Shown here: in pieces, positions 1-54,843 of the stretch
Position numbering within the stretch: the stretch's first letter is position 1
Layout of the letters: each line of letters opens with the position of its first letter
Assembly: GCF_964340395.1 (NCBI RefSeq)
Contig: NC_135552.1
Span: 11,994,194-12,058,193, forward strand
Reading direction: 5' to 3'
DNA: 64,000 bases
Source: Glandiceps talaboti
Taxonomy: Eukaryota > Hemichordata > Enteropneusta > Spengelidae
The notes under the pieces: generated by a model
What the model saw: the letters and a program-made list of their open reading frames with translations, nothing else
The model's database searches: none
What the model was told of the DNA's origin: nothing
Program-made: the position numbers and the translations under genes

Positions 1-923
1 AAACAACTATTATATAGCTGAAGCAATGTTGATATACTGCCACCTACCCCTCTTTTTAGGTGAACGAGATTGTCTAAAACTTTGTGAGCCATTGAGGGGG
101 AGACTAGGCCTATGGTGTGAGACTGAGTTATAAGTTTTGAGCAGTACTGACCCACTAAACGAATGATGCCGCCTCCTTTTACCTACATAGGAAGTCAAGT
201 TAGGAATGAGGGACAGTACATAGGTAAGACATATGTGGAGAATTACAGGTAGAAAGATTAGAAAAGCCACACTCATCAAGGTCAAAGGTCAATGGTTGAC
301 AGTAAGCAGCGAGCTGCACATGTGTTTTTTTATGCTTGCTTTTTAGGGAAAGGGATTCTACTTTTACATGTAAATTAACACCATGCCTTACATTGGTCAA
401 TGAAGCTGGAAAGATTTTAATATAGTATTAAATTTTGACATGATTTAAAGGAAATTTTCAGACAAAATTGTGAATATGTGATTTATGCAATTTTCAGGTT
501 ACAGGTTTGGCTCCATACATTACAACCCGTGTGCATTGACACCAGAAGTATACTGGTTGCAGGGAATTTCATGGATAGTATCTCATATTTTCAAATAATA
601 GTTTCACTTCAACAAAGTGTGCATTTGTTTTTGGAATGAAATTAGTACGAGGTCCAGAAGATATGTCTCAAAATTTCATCAGTGATCAGAGACAGCACAC
701 TACCAATGTAGAAACAATCAAACCATGTACATATGTAGTTTTCACTAACACAATGCACAAATTTGAATATCTTGGCATGATGTCTTGCATCAGATCACTT
801 CATACAAGCAAAGTCAATGCCATTCATTCATTCAACAATTGTATTTGGAAGTTGAATTTCAATGACATATATCAAATGATACAAACATACTAAGTTGCCA
901 CAAAAACCCAATAACTTAATCAT
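1..923. other. Non-coding stretch, nothing recognised
   Basis: Short ORFs only, with no family match. I looked for the expected next MYO10 pieces (rest of the third PH, MyTH4) on the minus strand and saw none. It probably lies within a downstream MYO10 intron. Confidence 0.5.
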
Positions 924-1208
924 TACAGCAAGTAACACTGAAGTAAAGCACTTTCTCTATGTGCTACACTCATTTATAGCATTCATATCAAGTGTAAAAG
1001 TATACTGTTTCAATTGGTTTATTTACAAGCCTGGCATGTGGTCAATTAGCAATGACAGTATACTTTTACACTTGATATGGACGCTATAAATGATTGTGGT
1101 ACATACAGAAAACGCTTTACTTTGGTGTTATGGGTTGTACTTGATATGGATGCTATAAATGATTGTGGTACATACAGAAAACGCTTTACTTTGACATTAT
1201 GGGTTGTA
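924..1208. mobile_element. Foldback element FB-B, copy 1
   Basis: The ends are inverted repeats of about 22 bp: TACAGCAAGTAACACTGAAG on the left against the complement of a right end finishing TTATGGGTTGTA. Inner arms around AGTATACTTTTACACTTGAT also pair. The last ~70 bp is duplicated in tandem (1140-1208). It has no coding capacity, so it is MITE-like. A second copy lies at 43158-43396. Confidence 0.75.
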
Positions 1209-3254
1209 TAAAGTTTTCTGCATCACAGTACTTTTCCTGTATATTGTGTATATTGAACCATAAAATATTTGAGCTGAAGCAGTTTATCAAAATCTGTGAC
1301 TTTATGATAATGAAGGAGTTATAATGTTGTGTCTTATTTTTGAGAGAATTTAGAATGTAACTTTTAGTCTATCACTGACAATATACCCATTGTAAATTTA
1401 GCTGTACATGTGTGACATCCATAATATTAAACAGAATTAAGTGATATGCCACTTATTCATGACTTTCTGTCTACTCTGTTATGTATTTAGGAGAACATGT
1501 ATAGCCATATTCATTATTGGTGTATATGTAAGTAACTCTAGTCTGCAAGGTACGCTGTGATGGGGTGCCCTCACACATCGGTCTTACACAACACGCTGTA
1601 TCTTACAGACTAGAGTAACAGCACCATCACTCACATTTTCTAGCCTGAAAAATACATCATGTCATTCAACTCAAATCAGGCTTCTCTCTTTGAAGTGGTA
1701 TCTGATAGGATGAGATGACATGTTGTATCTTACAGATTACATGTATATAGTGTCATGCGCCAACAAGCACTGATCATGTAGTAGTATACAGCAAGTTACA
1801 CATATCACATTATCAGCTGTGTGTCATATCACCAACAAACAAGTGCAGTATCCTCAGCCTGCCTGCCATATCCACAAACATTGTGCACTTTGTATCAAGT
1901 GAATTTGGTGTGCTCATTTTGTTGTAATCTGATTAAAATCTGATATAGGCATTGGCTAGATTACATTTATTACGCAATTTTGTTGTTTACAATTGACACT
2001 GTCTGTCTGTCTGTCTGTCTGTCTGTCACTCTGAATTCAGAGCTCAACTCAGAATGAAACTCATCTAAGAATCATAAATAAACAATAATATATGAATGAA
2101 TTAAACGTAAATAAATGAAATCTAGTGATTCAGATTTTAATCTGACTGTTTTTGTTGTTAACATTATCAAGTAAAATATTCATTCTATAAGCATAGCCAT
2201 AGACAAAAGTGTAATACTATGTATAAAGGAAATTAAAGTTTGTTTTGATGTTTGAAAACCAGGAAAATTGTTGTTTTGCATTTTTGTGTCTAATATCTCA
2301 AGGGAAAATTAATCTGTTGTATACTTGAGATAGTCATCTTTTCTACAAAGGCGAAGTGACTTTGGTTTTATGTAGACGAGATTCAATGAATCACTTGAGC
2401 CCTGGAGACTTAGCCCTTCATCTGCATGGCTGGAGTCTGTCAGCCATATTCAGTTGGTGCTTCATTTGCATATTTGGAGGTTTACAGCCTTAATCTGTTG
2501 GTGCTCATTTGCATATCTGGTGTCTTTTCTTTTTGATATCCTAGTTATGTTTTTTCTGGGGCTTCATTAACATATATTCTTGATAAGTTATCATATAGTT
2601 GTTACACAATCACAAAACAACAATTTACCTGGGTTTTAAAACATACTTTAGCATTTATATCAGACAAATCTACAATTTAATACCCCTCTCTAAGATTTAC
2701 AACTTATGTTGTCTTTCAAATTATTGACAATGTGTTTCATTTTCACATTTTTTGATGCTATAGGTAAATACTTATCTTTTTTTTTGACTTGTATAGGTTG
2801 ATATTTTTGGTATTTTTGTCAACAATTTAACAACACCACAATAGCATACTTCGTAATCTTTGCTGATGACAGGCATCATGAAATGGAATACTACACTTGA
2901 TGAATATCATCTTCCTTGGTTTCATTTGAACCAAATTAAAGTATTCAAAGCATTGGAGAATGTATTGCTTATGGTTTCAACAGTAAAATATATTTACTTT
3001 TGCGGCAGTAAACTGGAAACAAGTTCAAATCTGTCTACTATGTACCATGATCACGCAATGCTAGTGGTAATTGCGTGATTAAGGTCCGTAGCAGATAGTC
3101 AAAATATCGATTTGGTTTCCAATTTACCATTCCAAAGTAACTGTGGCTTATTGTCCTACATTCAAAGCATGATCAACATTGTAACACTCAGAGGAGAGAT
3201 AATGTACCACGGAAAAAGTATGAAAAGAGAAAATTTCTTGTAATTGTCACCTAC
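1209..3254. other. Non-coding stretch with one (CTGT)n tract
   Basis: AT-rich sequence without a supported exon. It holds a short (CTGT)n run at 2000-2026. It is presumably the 5' part of the MYO10 intron following the exon at 3255-3503. Confidence 0.5.
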
Positions 3255-44344
<41,090 letters not shown>

Positions 44345-46011
44345 CTGGAAATAGAATAACAGATAGATAGTATCACTATAGATACACATGTATGTATAAC
44401 ATCTGTTTCCATGAGTCAACTCTGATTATTTGGTGTCGAATACTTCGTGATGTTGAACAGCTTGAGTTAGGTTTGATTGTCAAAATACAAAAATGTATAG
44501 TGATGACAGATGTAGTATGAATTCAAAAATACTATATGCATTATAAGTCTTATCTCTGTTTTACTGTAAATGTTATCAGGAACATGTTTTTGTTACTGAA
44601 GAACAAGAAAGAAAGAAAAAATATTCCACTTTATTATGGAAAGCAAGATACAAGCTATCTAAGATAAAACGGTCATTGTGGTACATGGTAGATTACACAT
44701 GTGGGTACTAGCAGTGCCTTGGTTTGATATGTGATGGGGGAGGGGAGAGGGGGAGGGGGAGGGGGGACTGGGTTTATGAGGGTGTAGTCACTGTACAAAA
44801 CTTGCTATCAGAGCAGCCACCCTGCTGTAAGTATACATCAACATTCATTGCCAGCTGATGTTACAACAATAGTTATAGTTTGTGTGTTAGCTTCCCAATA
44901 GTTGACTTGCCCTCATTGTAACACTGTCGTGTCTAAAACTTTCTAAATATGAAAGAGACAATTGGAGTTTTCTTTCTCATCTGTATCTTATATTATCAAC
45001 ATTGATTATCACAAGTCACAAGTCTGCCCTGTCTGAGACACTGTCTGCATTCTAACTCAGTTTGTATTAACTTTAACATTAACCTCACATCTCACACTGG
45101 AGACTCATTCTGTTCTTGGGGGACCCCATATCTTATAATGATACCATTCCATCTGCTATAGGAATTACAAAATGGATCAACAATGATCTATGAGATGGTC
45201 AAGCTGCAAGTACAGTTTCAAACCCTTATTTCCATCTATAGGAGCTATCAATACAATACATGTACATCCATGAATAGAGTTACAACCAATGAGTCAATGT
45301 CAATAACTGAGGTCTCAACTCAAGTGTAAAACAGGGTGAAAAAAAGGTCATGATTGAAAACTCTTCAAATTTCACATGTCAATATTCAATAAATGATGCA
45401 GAAAGGTTCACTGAGAGTCATGTCAAGTGCAGGAAGAACCGTGTCTCCTTATAGCCATGCAATCTGATGACTCAACCCTGATTCAAGTGTTATACTGTCA
45501 GATACATAGCTTTTAAAGACTGCATCTAGAATGAATTGAAGGTAATTGGCCCTCACAAGATAAAATGCAGACATAAAAGCTTTGTAGGACTACTGTAAAT
45601 ACTTTGGAGAGTTTCTAGATATAATTATGTGATAGCCTGGGAATGCATTGCATGAAGCTAATAGTATGCTACTGGAATAACAGCTGACAAAATAGATACA
45701 TGGTATACATGCATACAGTAGATACATGGTGTATAATATGTTATTCTTTTTTAAAAGTTGCACATTATGAAGGTCACCAGATTTCCATATTTATGTGTTT
45801 GCTTGGGAATTATTATTTTGTATTGGATTACATGTTGTATTTTAATCCTGTTGGAGAGAAGATTAATTGTTTTATTTGTACTTTAAAATCTCTAGCTGTA
45901 TTATTTGGTATGTTGTTTCAAGGAACTTGTATAAATAATAATAACCAAATGTACATGTATACTCCAAAGTTACAAAGAAGTCTGAACATCTAAACATGCA
46001 TGTATCATTGT
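44345..46011. other. Upstream of first recognised MYO10 exon, nothing recognised
   Basis: Expected to be the intron before the exon at 44189-44344. I searched for the preceding exon (GxxVW-type start of the motor) and did not find it. A G-rich patch lies near 44735-44766. Confidence 0.45.
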
Positions 46012-46297
46012 ATGTATGTATGTATGTATGTATGTATGTATGTATGTATGTATGTATGTATGTATGTATGTATGTATGTATGTATGTATGTATGTATGTA
46101 TGTATGTATGTATGTATGTATGTATGTATGTATGTATGTATGTATGTATGTATGTATGTATGTATGTATACTGGTATGTATGTACAGTATGTATGTATGT
46201 ATGTATGTATGTATGTATGTATGTATGTATGTATGTATGTATGTATGTATGTATGTATGTATGTATGTATGTATGTATGTATGTATGTATGTATGTG
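46012..46297. repeat. (TATG)n microsatellite
   Basis: About 70 TATG units with one break near 46169-46185. It is open in several frames on both strands, which only reflects the repeat. Confidence 0.97.
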
Positions 46298-46779
46298 TGT
46301 ACCGGGTATATAAAATACATGCAATAATTTCATAATTCACTTGGGTACAAATGACTGCCTCTTCCTATTACCACAGAGACTTAGATTACCATTTACAAAA
46401 TATCTGTAGTTCACTTCATGAAATGATTTCCGGTATAAATTGACAATGACTCTATCCAATGATTCCCCCCCCCCTATAAAATGGCAAAGACTATCCAATT
46501 ATCTCTGGTACAAAATGACAGTGACTCTATCCCAGTACAATTTTACTAATTGGATAACTGATACCATGGTATAAAATGACTCAACTCTTATTTTGATTCC
46601 TGACATCCAATCTTTATCATAGAGATCATATTTATACTATTCTGGCATATGGACAAATATTCATGAATCACAGAAAACAGTAATATCTATGATGTGATTC
46701 AGGAGGTCAACTGTATTACTGATAGTAATAGTAATAGTACTACACAGTTCAATGAGTTCATCAGAAGCCAACATAACAT

Positions 46780-48689
46780 AGGATAAATATGCAACAATAA
46801 AATATATATCAGTTTTAATGGGATAATCAGCTGCCATACACAAGAAAAATATGCAGCAATAAAAAAATGTATTGGGTAAATATGCAGAAATAAAACCCTT
46901 GCTTAGGGGGTTATCAGAAGCCTTGTATTGGGTAAATATGCAGCAATAAAACCTTTGCTTAGGGGGTTATCAGAAGCCTTGCATTGGGTAAATTTGCGGC
47001 AATAAAACCCTTGCTTAGAGGGAGTTATCAGAAGCTTTGCATTGGGTAAATATGCAGCAATAAAACCTTTGCTTAGGGGGGTTATTAGAAGCCTTGTATT
47101 GGGTAAATATTCAGCAATAAAACCTTCGCTTAGAGGGAGTTATCAGAAGCCTTGCATTGGGTAAATATACAGCAATAAAACCTTTGCTTAGAGGAGTTAT
47201 CAGAAGCCTTGCATTGGGTAAATATACAGCAATAAAACCTTTGCTTAGAGGGAGTTATCAGAAGCCATGCATTGGGTAAATATACAGCAATAAAACCTTT
47301 GCTTAGAGGGGTTATTCAGAAGCCATGCATTGGGTAAATATACAGCAATAAAACCTTTGCTTAGAGGAGTTATCAGAAGCCTTGCATTGGGTAAATATAC
47401 AGCAATAAAACCTTTGCTTAGAGGGAGTTATCAGAAGCCATGCATTGGGTAAATATACAGCAATAAAACCTTTGCTTAGAGGGAGTTATCAGAAGCCATG
47501 CATTGGTTAAATATGCAGCAATAAAACCTTTGCTTAGAGGGGTTATTCAGAAGCCATGCATTGGTTAAATATGCAGCAATAAAACCTTTGCTTAGAGGTA
47601 GTTATCAGAAGCCATGCATTGGTTAAATATGCAGCAATAAAACCTTTGCTTAGAGGGGTTATTCAGAAGCCATGCATTGGTTAAATATGCAGCAATAAAA
47701 CCTTTGCTTAGAGGAGTTATCAGAAGCCATGCATTGGGTAAATATGCAGCAATAAAACCTTTGCTTAGAGGGAGTTACTCAGAAGCCATGCATTGGTTAA
47801 ATATGCAGCAATAAAACCTTTGCTTAGAGGTAGTTATCAGAAGCCATGCATTGGGTAAATATGCAGCAATAAAACCTTTGCTTAGAGGAGTTATCAGAAG
47901 CCTTGTATTGGGTAAATATGCAGCAATAAAACCCTTGCTTAGGGGGGTTATCAGAAGCCTTGTATTGGGTAAATATGTAGCAATAAAACCTTTGCTTAGA
48001 GGGAGTTATCAGGAGCCATGCATTGGGTAAATATGCAGCAATAAAACCTTTGCTTAGAGGGAGTTATCAGAAGCCTTGTATTGGGTAAATATGCAGCAAT
48101 AAAACCTTTGCTTAGAGGGGTTATTCAGAAGCCTTGCATTGGGTAAATATGCAGCAATAAAACCTTTGCTTAGAGGGAGTTATCAGAAGCCTTGTATTGG
48201 GTAAATATGCAGCAATAAAACCTTTGCTTAGAGGGGTTATTAGAAACCATGCATTGGGTAAATATGCAGCAATAAAACCTTTGCTTAGAGGGGTTATTCA
48301 GAAGCCATGCATTGGGTAAATATGCAGCAATAAAACCTTTGCTTAGAGGGAGTTATCAGAAGCCTTGTATTGGGTAAATATGCAGCAATAAAACCTTTGC
48401 TTAGAGGGGTTATTAGAAACCATGCATTGGGTAAATATGCAGCAATAAAACCTTTGCTTAGAGGGGTTATCAGAAGCCATGCATTGGGTAAATATGCAGC
48501 AATAAAACCTTTGCTTAGAGGGGTTATTAGAAGCCATGCATTGGGTAATTATGCAGCAATAAAACCTTTGCTTAGAGGGGTTATTAGAAACCATGCATTG
48601 GATAAATATGCGGCAATAAAACCTTTGCTTAGAGGAGTTATCAGAAGCCATGCATTGGGTAAATATGCAGCAATAAAACCTTTGCTTAG
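46780..48689. repeat. Satellite array, 56-58-bp unit, about 32 copies
   Basis: Unit landmarks are ATTGGGTAAATATGCAGCAA, TAAAACCTTTGCTTAGAGG and GTTATCAGAAGCCATGC. The spacing of ATTGGG is 56-58 bp. Copies at the left edge are decayed, and those to the right are very similar. Stretches of 57-bp units are open on both strands (19 codons per unit). No start context or codon bias suggests a protein. The array stops abruptly at 48689 and resumes at 51681. Confidence 0.93.
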
Positions 48690-48901
48690 GGCGGCCCTTT
48701 TTATTTTTCTGTTTCTCATCTCCCGACCGACCCTAATTTGCAGCTCCGACATCAGAAAAAAAAAAGTTTTTTTATTTCCGACCGACTCCTGAGCACAGCA
48801 AAATTGTAAGGTTCCCACATGATCTTAGGCCAGTTCTGCCAAGGCCACGACCTTGCGACATTGGCCCCCTAACATTACAAATGAAGCAATAATTTTCCCA
48901 C

Positions 48902-49012
48902 CTTGCGTCGCTTTGGCGCATTCATTTTACGGCAGACATCAAAATTATCTAAGTCCACGGCCGGACCAGGCCAGGCTCTGACTCCACGTGAATCCCACAA
49001 GAAGTATACTAA
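48902..49012 (-). other. Exon-like open segment inside the TIR element
   Basis: A 111-nt open segment is bordered by a pyrimidine-rich acceptor (CCCTTACGCAG) and a GTGGGA donor. It encodes LVYFLWDSRGVRAWPGPAV, then DLDNFDVCRK and MNAPKRRK. It is less AT-rich than its surroundings and has CpGs. WPGPAV faintly recalls PWWP-type domains, but I cannot assign it. It does not match the start of myosin-X. It could be a captured exon, a first exon of an unknown transcript, or chance. Confidence 0.3.
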
Positions 49013-50079
49013 CTGCGTAAGGGAAAGTTTTGTTGACATCATATAAGATACAGTGACAACGCGCAGTTCTATTGTTAACATAAAAAATGCCACAAAAAGA
49101 TCAACTTTGATAAACTTAATCTACAAATTAAAACATTAGAGGGATTAGATGAGACGTCGAAATGGACGTCTCTCGTCACATGTTTTGTCTACTGTCACTG
49201 TCGTGACCTCTGACCTAATCACTGACGTGTGAGAAACACTGAACTTGCTACCGGAACATCTATCTGCATGCCACAGCTCAGAAGCCTTCGTGAACCAAAT
49301 TTATGGGACAGGTTGTGATTTTCATTTGCTGATGGGTAAATTAAATGAGTACATGTGTATTTTGATTCCGAAAAAGCTGTGTTAGGGGATCGTGTTGCAT
49401 GATGTTGACAGTGCTAGTGACACATGTGAATGTTGGGCACTGAATCAATGCGTAATCACTGGCATGGCCACTATAGACGGCCGATGCATGTGCGCCCGGT
49501 CAGACATGAAGAACGAACTTGTTGTGCAAATCAGAAAAAAATTAATGTAATATTTACAGAGCATCCCAACTTTGACTTTGTTGATAGTTTTAGTTAAAGA
49601 TTCAAGTTCTGAGTTTCAAGGACACCTATTGTCAGCTTTCCGTATCATTGCAAGTTTACGGTACGTAACTATGCTGTCATTTGATATAGCAGGACCAAAT
49701 CATGATACACAGCCAGTAACGGTTAATTAATAAAAAATAAATTATTTTAAAGTTTGTTTGACTATTATTTGTAAGTTTTTCGTTCACATTTGGTACTTTT
49801 TAAAGTCAGGGATTTTTTTTCTTCAAAATGTCATGAATTTGAAGAGGGAATGATAAACACAGCAGTGGACTACTAACAATAATTTTAAAAATGAAACAAG
49901 TGGTTACAAGTTTAGGATTTCTCAAAGTTTTATTCAATCATATGTTCACTGTGACTTATTTTGAAGTTGTTCATTGTCCTTGTCTGAAAAAAGGGAATTA
50001 TAAATTTTATCACTGCTATTCATTGATATTCAGATTAAAAATTGTGACTACCTGGCTGTCCAATCTTTCTAAACAATAT

Positions 50080-50216
<137 letters not shown>

Positions 50217-50437
50217 CTTAAAATTACATAATCTTAATTGCCTTCTTTTTCTAAGGTGTAATGTGTAGTACACAATTTTCAAAAAATAGCTTACTGGGAA
50301 CTGTTATTATGAATGGAATTTTTTTATGTTGTTAGGTAATGGTCTATACGTAATGGAATATCTCAGACCACAGTATCTCTATAGTGGTCTGAGATAATTT
50401 ATATGAATATTTCATAAACAATAATAATTGACCCCAC

Positions 50438-50870
50438 TCCCTGTCAAATGACACCACTTTTTGGAACCAAGGGGCCTGTGTCCCCACTTGTTGGAAACCT
50501 TGGCAGAACACCGCCGTCTACCCCCCCCCCCCTCTCACCCACCCACCCACCCACCCAACCCCTTGTTACGTCAGAGCAGCATGTGTCTTTCATCATGGCA
50601 GAAGCCGTTGAGGTTTGATGAGGGACAGGGCTCAAAATTAATACTAATACTATTAATCCCTGTCAAATGACACCACTTTTTGGAACCAAGGGGCCTGTTT
50701 CCCCACTTGTTGGAAACCTTGGCAGAACACCGCCGTCTACCCCCCCCCCCCCCCCCCCCCCTCTCACACACCCACCCACCCAACCCCTTTGTTACGTCAG
50801 AGCAGCATGTGTCTTTCATCATGGCAGAAGCCGTTGAGGTTTGATGAGGGACAGGGCTCAAAATTAATAC
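50438..50870. repeat. 219-bp tandem duplication with poly(C)
   Basis: Two nearly identical copies begin CCCTGTCAAATGACACCACT at about 50438 and 50657. They differ mostly in the length of a poly(C) run and a CCCA run, so the duplication is recent. Confidence 0.9.
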
Positions 50871-51680
50871 TGTCACGCGGTACATTTTGCTGCAATGCAA
50901 TAATAGCTCAGAATATTTCCATCATTTTCAAAATTATGCTTAAAATTGGTAAAAGTCATACTGCATTCCTAATTTCTTGACCAGTTTTTAGCTTTAAATC
51001 AGTTGTATTATCAGGGAAATGACCGACTCCATAGCGTTTCATGACCCATGACATGCATGACCTTTGAAGACATTCCGATGTTTACATTATTACTTTTAAT
51101 TACTTTTAAACAGTAAATCCCAAAGGGGTTCTGAGTTCTAGAAATGTTTTACATGTTATCTGGTGGATTATTTTGACAAGTTCACACTGACGAAAAATGT
51201 TTCATAGAAGTAATGGTTTATATAAATGAAAATTCATCTAGCACACTGATGACAATCACGTAAGTGTTTCAAAAAGTTACATACTAAAGTTCAAATTGGA
51301 TAACTTGAAAACATTGTTAGCGATGGCAATGCCACTTTGATTAATAGGACGAATGTATTAGTACTCCTGATAAAATCACACAATAGTTCATGGCTACAGA
51401 TGTACACCCATGAGGATGATAAGTATTTAATCATCTTCTTACAAAGTTGTTCTACAGACTTGTCAACCTTGCTAACATGAAGGAAAGAGACTTGTAACAA
51501 GGAATTCAATAAAGAGAAGAGAAATTAAGTTATATAGAGACTAACAGGACAGAAAGAACAGAGAATAGAACTGAAAAAATACATTTTTTTTTCTTGCCCC
51601 TCTTTTTTTTTTATTTCGCCCGCCCGACCCGCCTGACTATTCCATTGGAGATGAGAAACAAAAAAAAAAAAAACCTCACC

Positions 51681-51935
51681 CTTAGAGGAGTTATCAGAAG
51701 CCATGCATTGGGTAAATATGCGACAATAAAACCTTTGCTTAGAGGGGTTATTCAGAAGCCTTGCATTGGGTATTAAACTATGACACAATAAAAAGTATCT
51801 GATAAAACAGGTTATTAAGAAACCATGCATGGGATATATAAAATGTATTGAGCAATAAAAACTGCCTATTTACACAGCTTATCAAAGGCCATGCACAATT
51901 TAAATATGCTGCAATAAAAACTGCCTGTCTGTCTA
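51681..51935. repeat. Right-hand remnant of the satellite
   Basis: Two good copies (GAGTTATCAGAAGCCATGCA, TAAAACCTTTGCTTAGAGG) followed by two or three decayed ones ending near GCAATAAAAACTGCC. It is the continuation of the 46780-48689 array beyond the inserted element. Confidence 0.85.
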
Positions 51936-52840
51936 TTATTATTGAATTCTCACGCAAGAGATTTGTCAAAGTGACAAAATAAATCTGTCAAATTACCACA
52001 AATATAATATAAATACATAATGATATAGTACTCAATGTCAGTCACTTCATTCTGTGTATGAATGGATCAACTTGTTGAGTTATTTGTTCATAGATTCATT
52101 CATTCATCTTTACATTTATATCATGTTTGCATGCAGTAATCAGTGCTATTCACTATTATATGCCAAATATAATTATGTTTAAATTCAACACAAATTATAC
52201 TTTAAGAGTACATATATATTAAAAATAACTAATGTTAACTGCTTCTCAACAAATCCTTCATAGTAGCACTTACATGTACATTAAAATTTCATATCAAGAA
52301 TATTACCTGAATTGAATACTTTTTAAGTACATATAATGCATTAAAAAAATATATGTAATATTTTGCTTGCTCTCAACAAATCCTTGCATAGTAGCACTTA
52401 TGTTGAAAATTCAGAAATATTACATCTATTTATTATATGCATTTTAATAAAGAGTACATTAAATGCAATTGTAACGACATATAATATTAGTTTTCTTTCA
52501 ACTGACAAGCCATTATTATTATTATTATTATTCAAATTTTCAATATTTATAAGACTTGATATTCAACATTTAACTCTTTTATGCATATGTCTACTTTTGA
52601 ACAGTATATTTATGGTTTTTTACTCTGTCAATTTTCTGTATTAGTCATGAAGTGGCAACAATTTTCATAAAATTTGTCCAAATAGCCTACATATGATGTC
52701 ACTACATTCTTATTAAATGAATGGTAACTAATATGATATGAATATACAGTTACTCATGTATCTGTAATCTCTTCACTGCCTGGCATGAGAAGATCCATGC
52801 AACCACAATGAAAATAACACTGCAAACAACTTTAAGGGAC

Positions 52841-53257
52841 GATCACACAATGTCGCACAAGCTCAACAAATGAACATCGCTCGTTTAGGTCAAAAACCCC
52901 TCTCCCTCCCCCTAAACAAATGTTTACAAGTGCAATATCAAACAACATTTATATTTGATGTAAACTCAGTATGAAAACTGTAGCGGTCACACCACTATGA
53001 TCGATGTAATGTAAAAACATGATTGTAAACACATTAAAATACTACCAGAAACCCAGCACCATATCTCACATTAGACGTAAATGTTTATTCACATTATTAA
53101 CATCTCGGTAGTAAATACAGAAGATTTTATCATTGAAAGAGTGAAAGTTTTCAATGTGAAGTTCAACAATTGCATTTATGCCAGACCCTCTCTCCCTCTC
53201 TCCCTCTAAACAAACGGGGAAGTTCACTTATTTCAGCCTGTGTGACATTGTGCGATC
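52841..53257. mobile_element. MITE-like element FB-E, copy 1
   Basis: The left end GATCACACAATGTCGCACAA pairs with the right end that finishes TGTGACATTGTGCGATC, an inverted repeat of about 36 bp. The middle includes CGGTCACACCACTA and CAGACCCTCTC. A second copy lies at 62255-62666. Confidence 0.75.
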
Positions 53258-53335
53258 ATCCATAACAAGATTACGAGTTGGTACAGTATGCATCTACAAA
53301 TATCACCCTTCACACTTTTTTTTATACAAGGAATA

Positions 53336-53995
53336 TACAATTTTTGTGTTGCAAAGAAAAGAATGCTGGAATTAATATTACATGTCCCTGACTCTATATT
53401 AGTCTTTTCAAGTAAAATATTACAACACAATGAGAAAGATATAATTTTGCTGTTGCAAAGAAAAGAACACTGGAAGCAAGATTAGTTGGTAACTCTATAA
53501 ATGTCAGCCTTTGCAAGTCAAATATTACAATAATAATTAGAAAGATTTAATTTTGCTGTTGGAAAGACAAGAACACCGGAAACACTATTACAAGTGATGT
53601 CTGACTCTGTGTCTCTATAAATGTCAGCCTTTGCAAGTCAAATATCACAACAATAATTAGAAAGATTTAATTTTGCTGTTGGAAAGACAAGAACACCGGA
53701 AACACTATTACAAGTGATGTCTGACTTTGTGTCTCTATAAATGTCAGCCTTTGCAAGTGAAATATTACAACAATAATTAGAAAGATTTAATTTTGCTGTT
53801 GCAAAGACAAGAACGCCAGAAACACTGTTAAAAGACTGACTCTATATCTCTATTATAAACCTTTACTAATGCACAAACTACAAAAAACAACTAGAAATAT
53901 TCACTTTTGCAATCACAAAAAAAAGAAGAAGTCTGGAGACACAAGATTAAAAGTCTGGGATGAACATCAGCCTTTTAAGTGAAATATTACAACAT
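53336..53995. repeat. Tandem repeat, ~105-120-bp unit, about five copies
   Basis: Landmarks AATTTTGCTGTTGGAAAGAC, CTATAAATGTCAGCCTTTGC and AAGTCAAATATTACAA recur. The central three copies are about 120 bp apart and highly similar, and the outer ones are decayed. Confidence 0.85.
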
Positions 53996-54812
53996 CAATG
54001 AAATAGATCCACAATGAAACAAAAATATGTTGGAAACCATCATGGAATTACAAGGGATTATATATCAAAATCATATGTATATTTTTCTTGTAAACTGGTC
54101 ACAGCCAGTGGCAGTAATCATACACACATTATCTGTCTATCCATATAGGCTATCAAATATGAATTCAGACGACATGAATGATGGCGAGAGTAAGGCATGA
54201 TGTCATACAATTGATTGGCTGTCTTATCTGGGGTCACTCAAAGTATGTTTTCCAGAACAGAAAAATGAAATCACCAGAGAGATACAACACTATCAATTTC
54301 AATAGAATTATATTATAGAAAGCAGGACACTAGCACCCCTAGTAGTACTCTGCAATACTTGACTCTTTATCACATAGTGGTTTTTATTTTTGTTCTGTTT
54401 TTTTCCAAGTGATCCATCTTATATACAATGTAAGATACATATATAAACTGTATGCAACACTTTTCTCAGCAGACATTGTATGTTGATCTCCAAACGGAAG
54501 GTCAAAGGTCAACGTAATGAAATCAACACATCAATTCCTCATTACAGTTTACAGGCAGACTTTGATGATTATCCCAGATGTCAATTTTTACAGGATAATT
54601 AGACAAAATCTCATTATTATGTTACTTTAATTCAATACATAAATATGCCAACTTTACAATGTAAAGGATCACACTGGATTGCATGTCGGATTAAATTTGG
54701 GCATGAAAGATGGTTGTCTGACAATTTAAGCTACGTCATTCTAATGGCTCCACTGATAGGAAGCACTGCTTGGACAAGTAGACTATTAAAAGGACTTCAT
54801 TGTTGTTTGTCT

Positions 54813-54843
<31 letters not shown>

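Noticed and set aside
3247-3254. GTGACA as donor of the last recognised exon
   Set aside because: GTAGGT, 5 nt earlier, is the better donor and leaves the phase needed for the conserved Gly-Tyr that follows.
46012-46340. ORFs over 100 codons on both strands in the TATG tract
   Set aside because: Pure tetranucleotide repeat, open in several frames. The peptides are MYVC or HTYI repeats without meaning.
48343-48792. Repeat-protein-like ORF (GKYAAIKPLLRGVIRSHAL repeated)
   Set aside because: It is the 57-bp satellite read in frame. The opposite strand is equally open, and indels break the frame elsewhere in the array.
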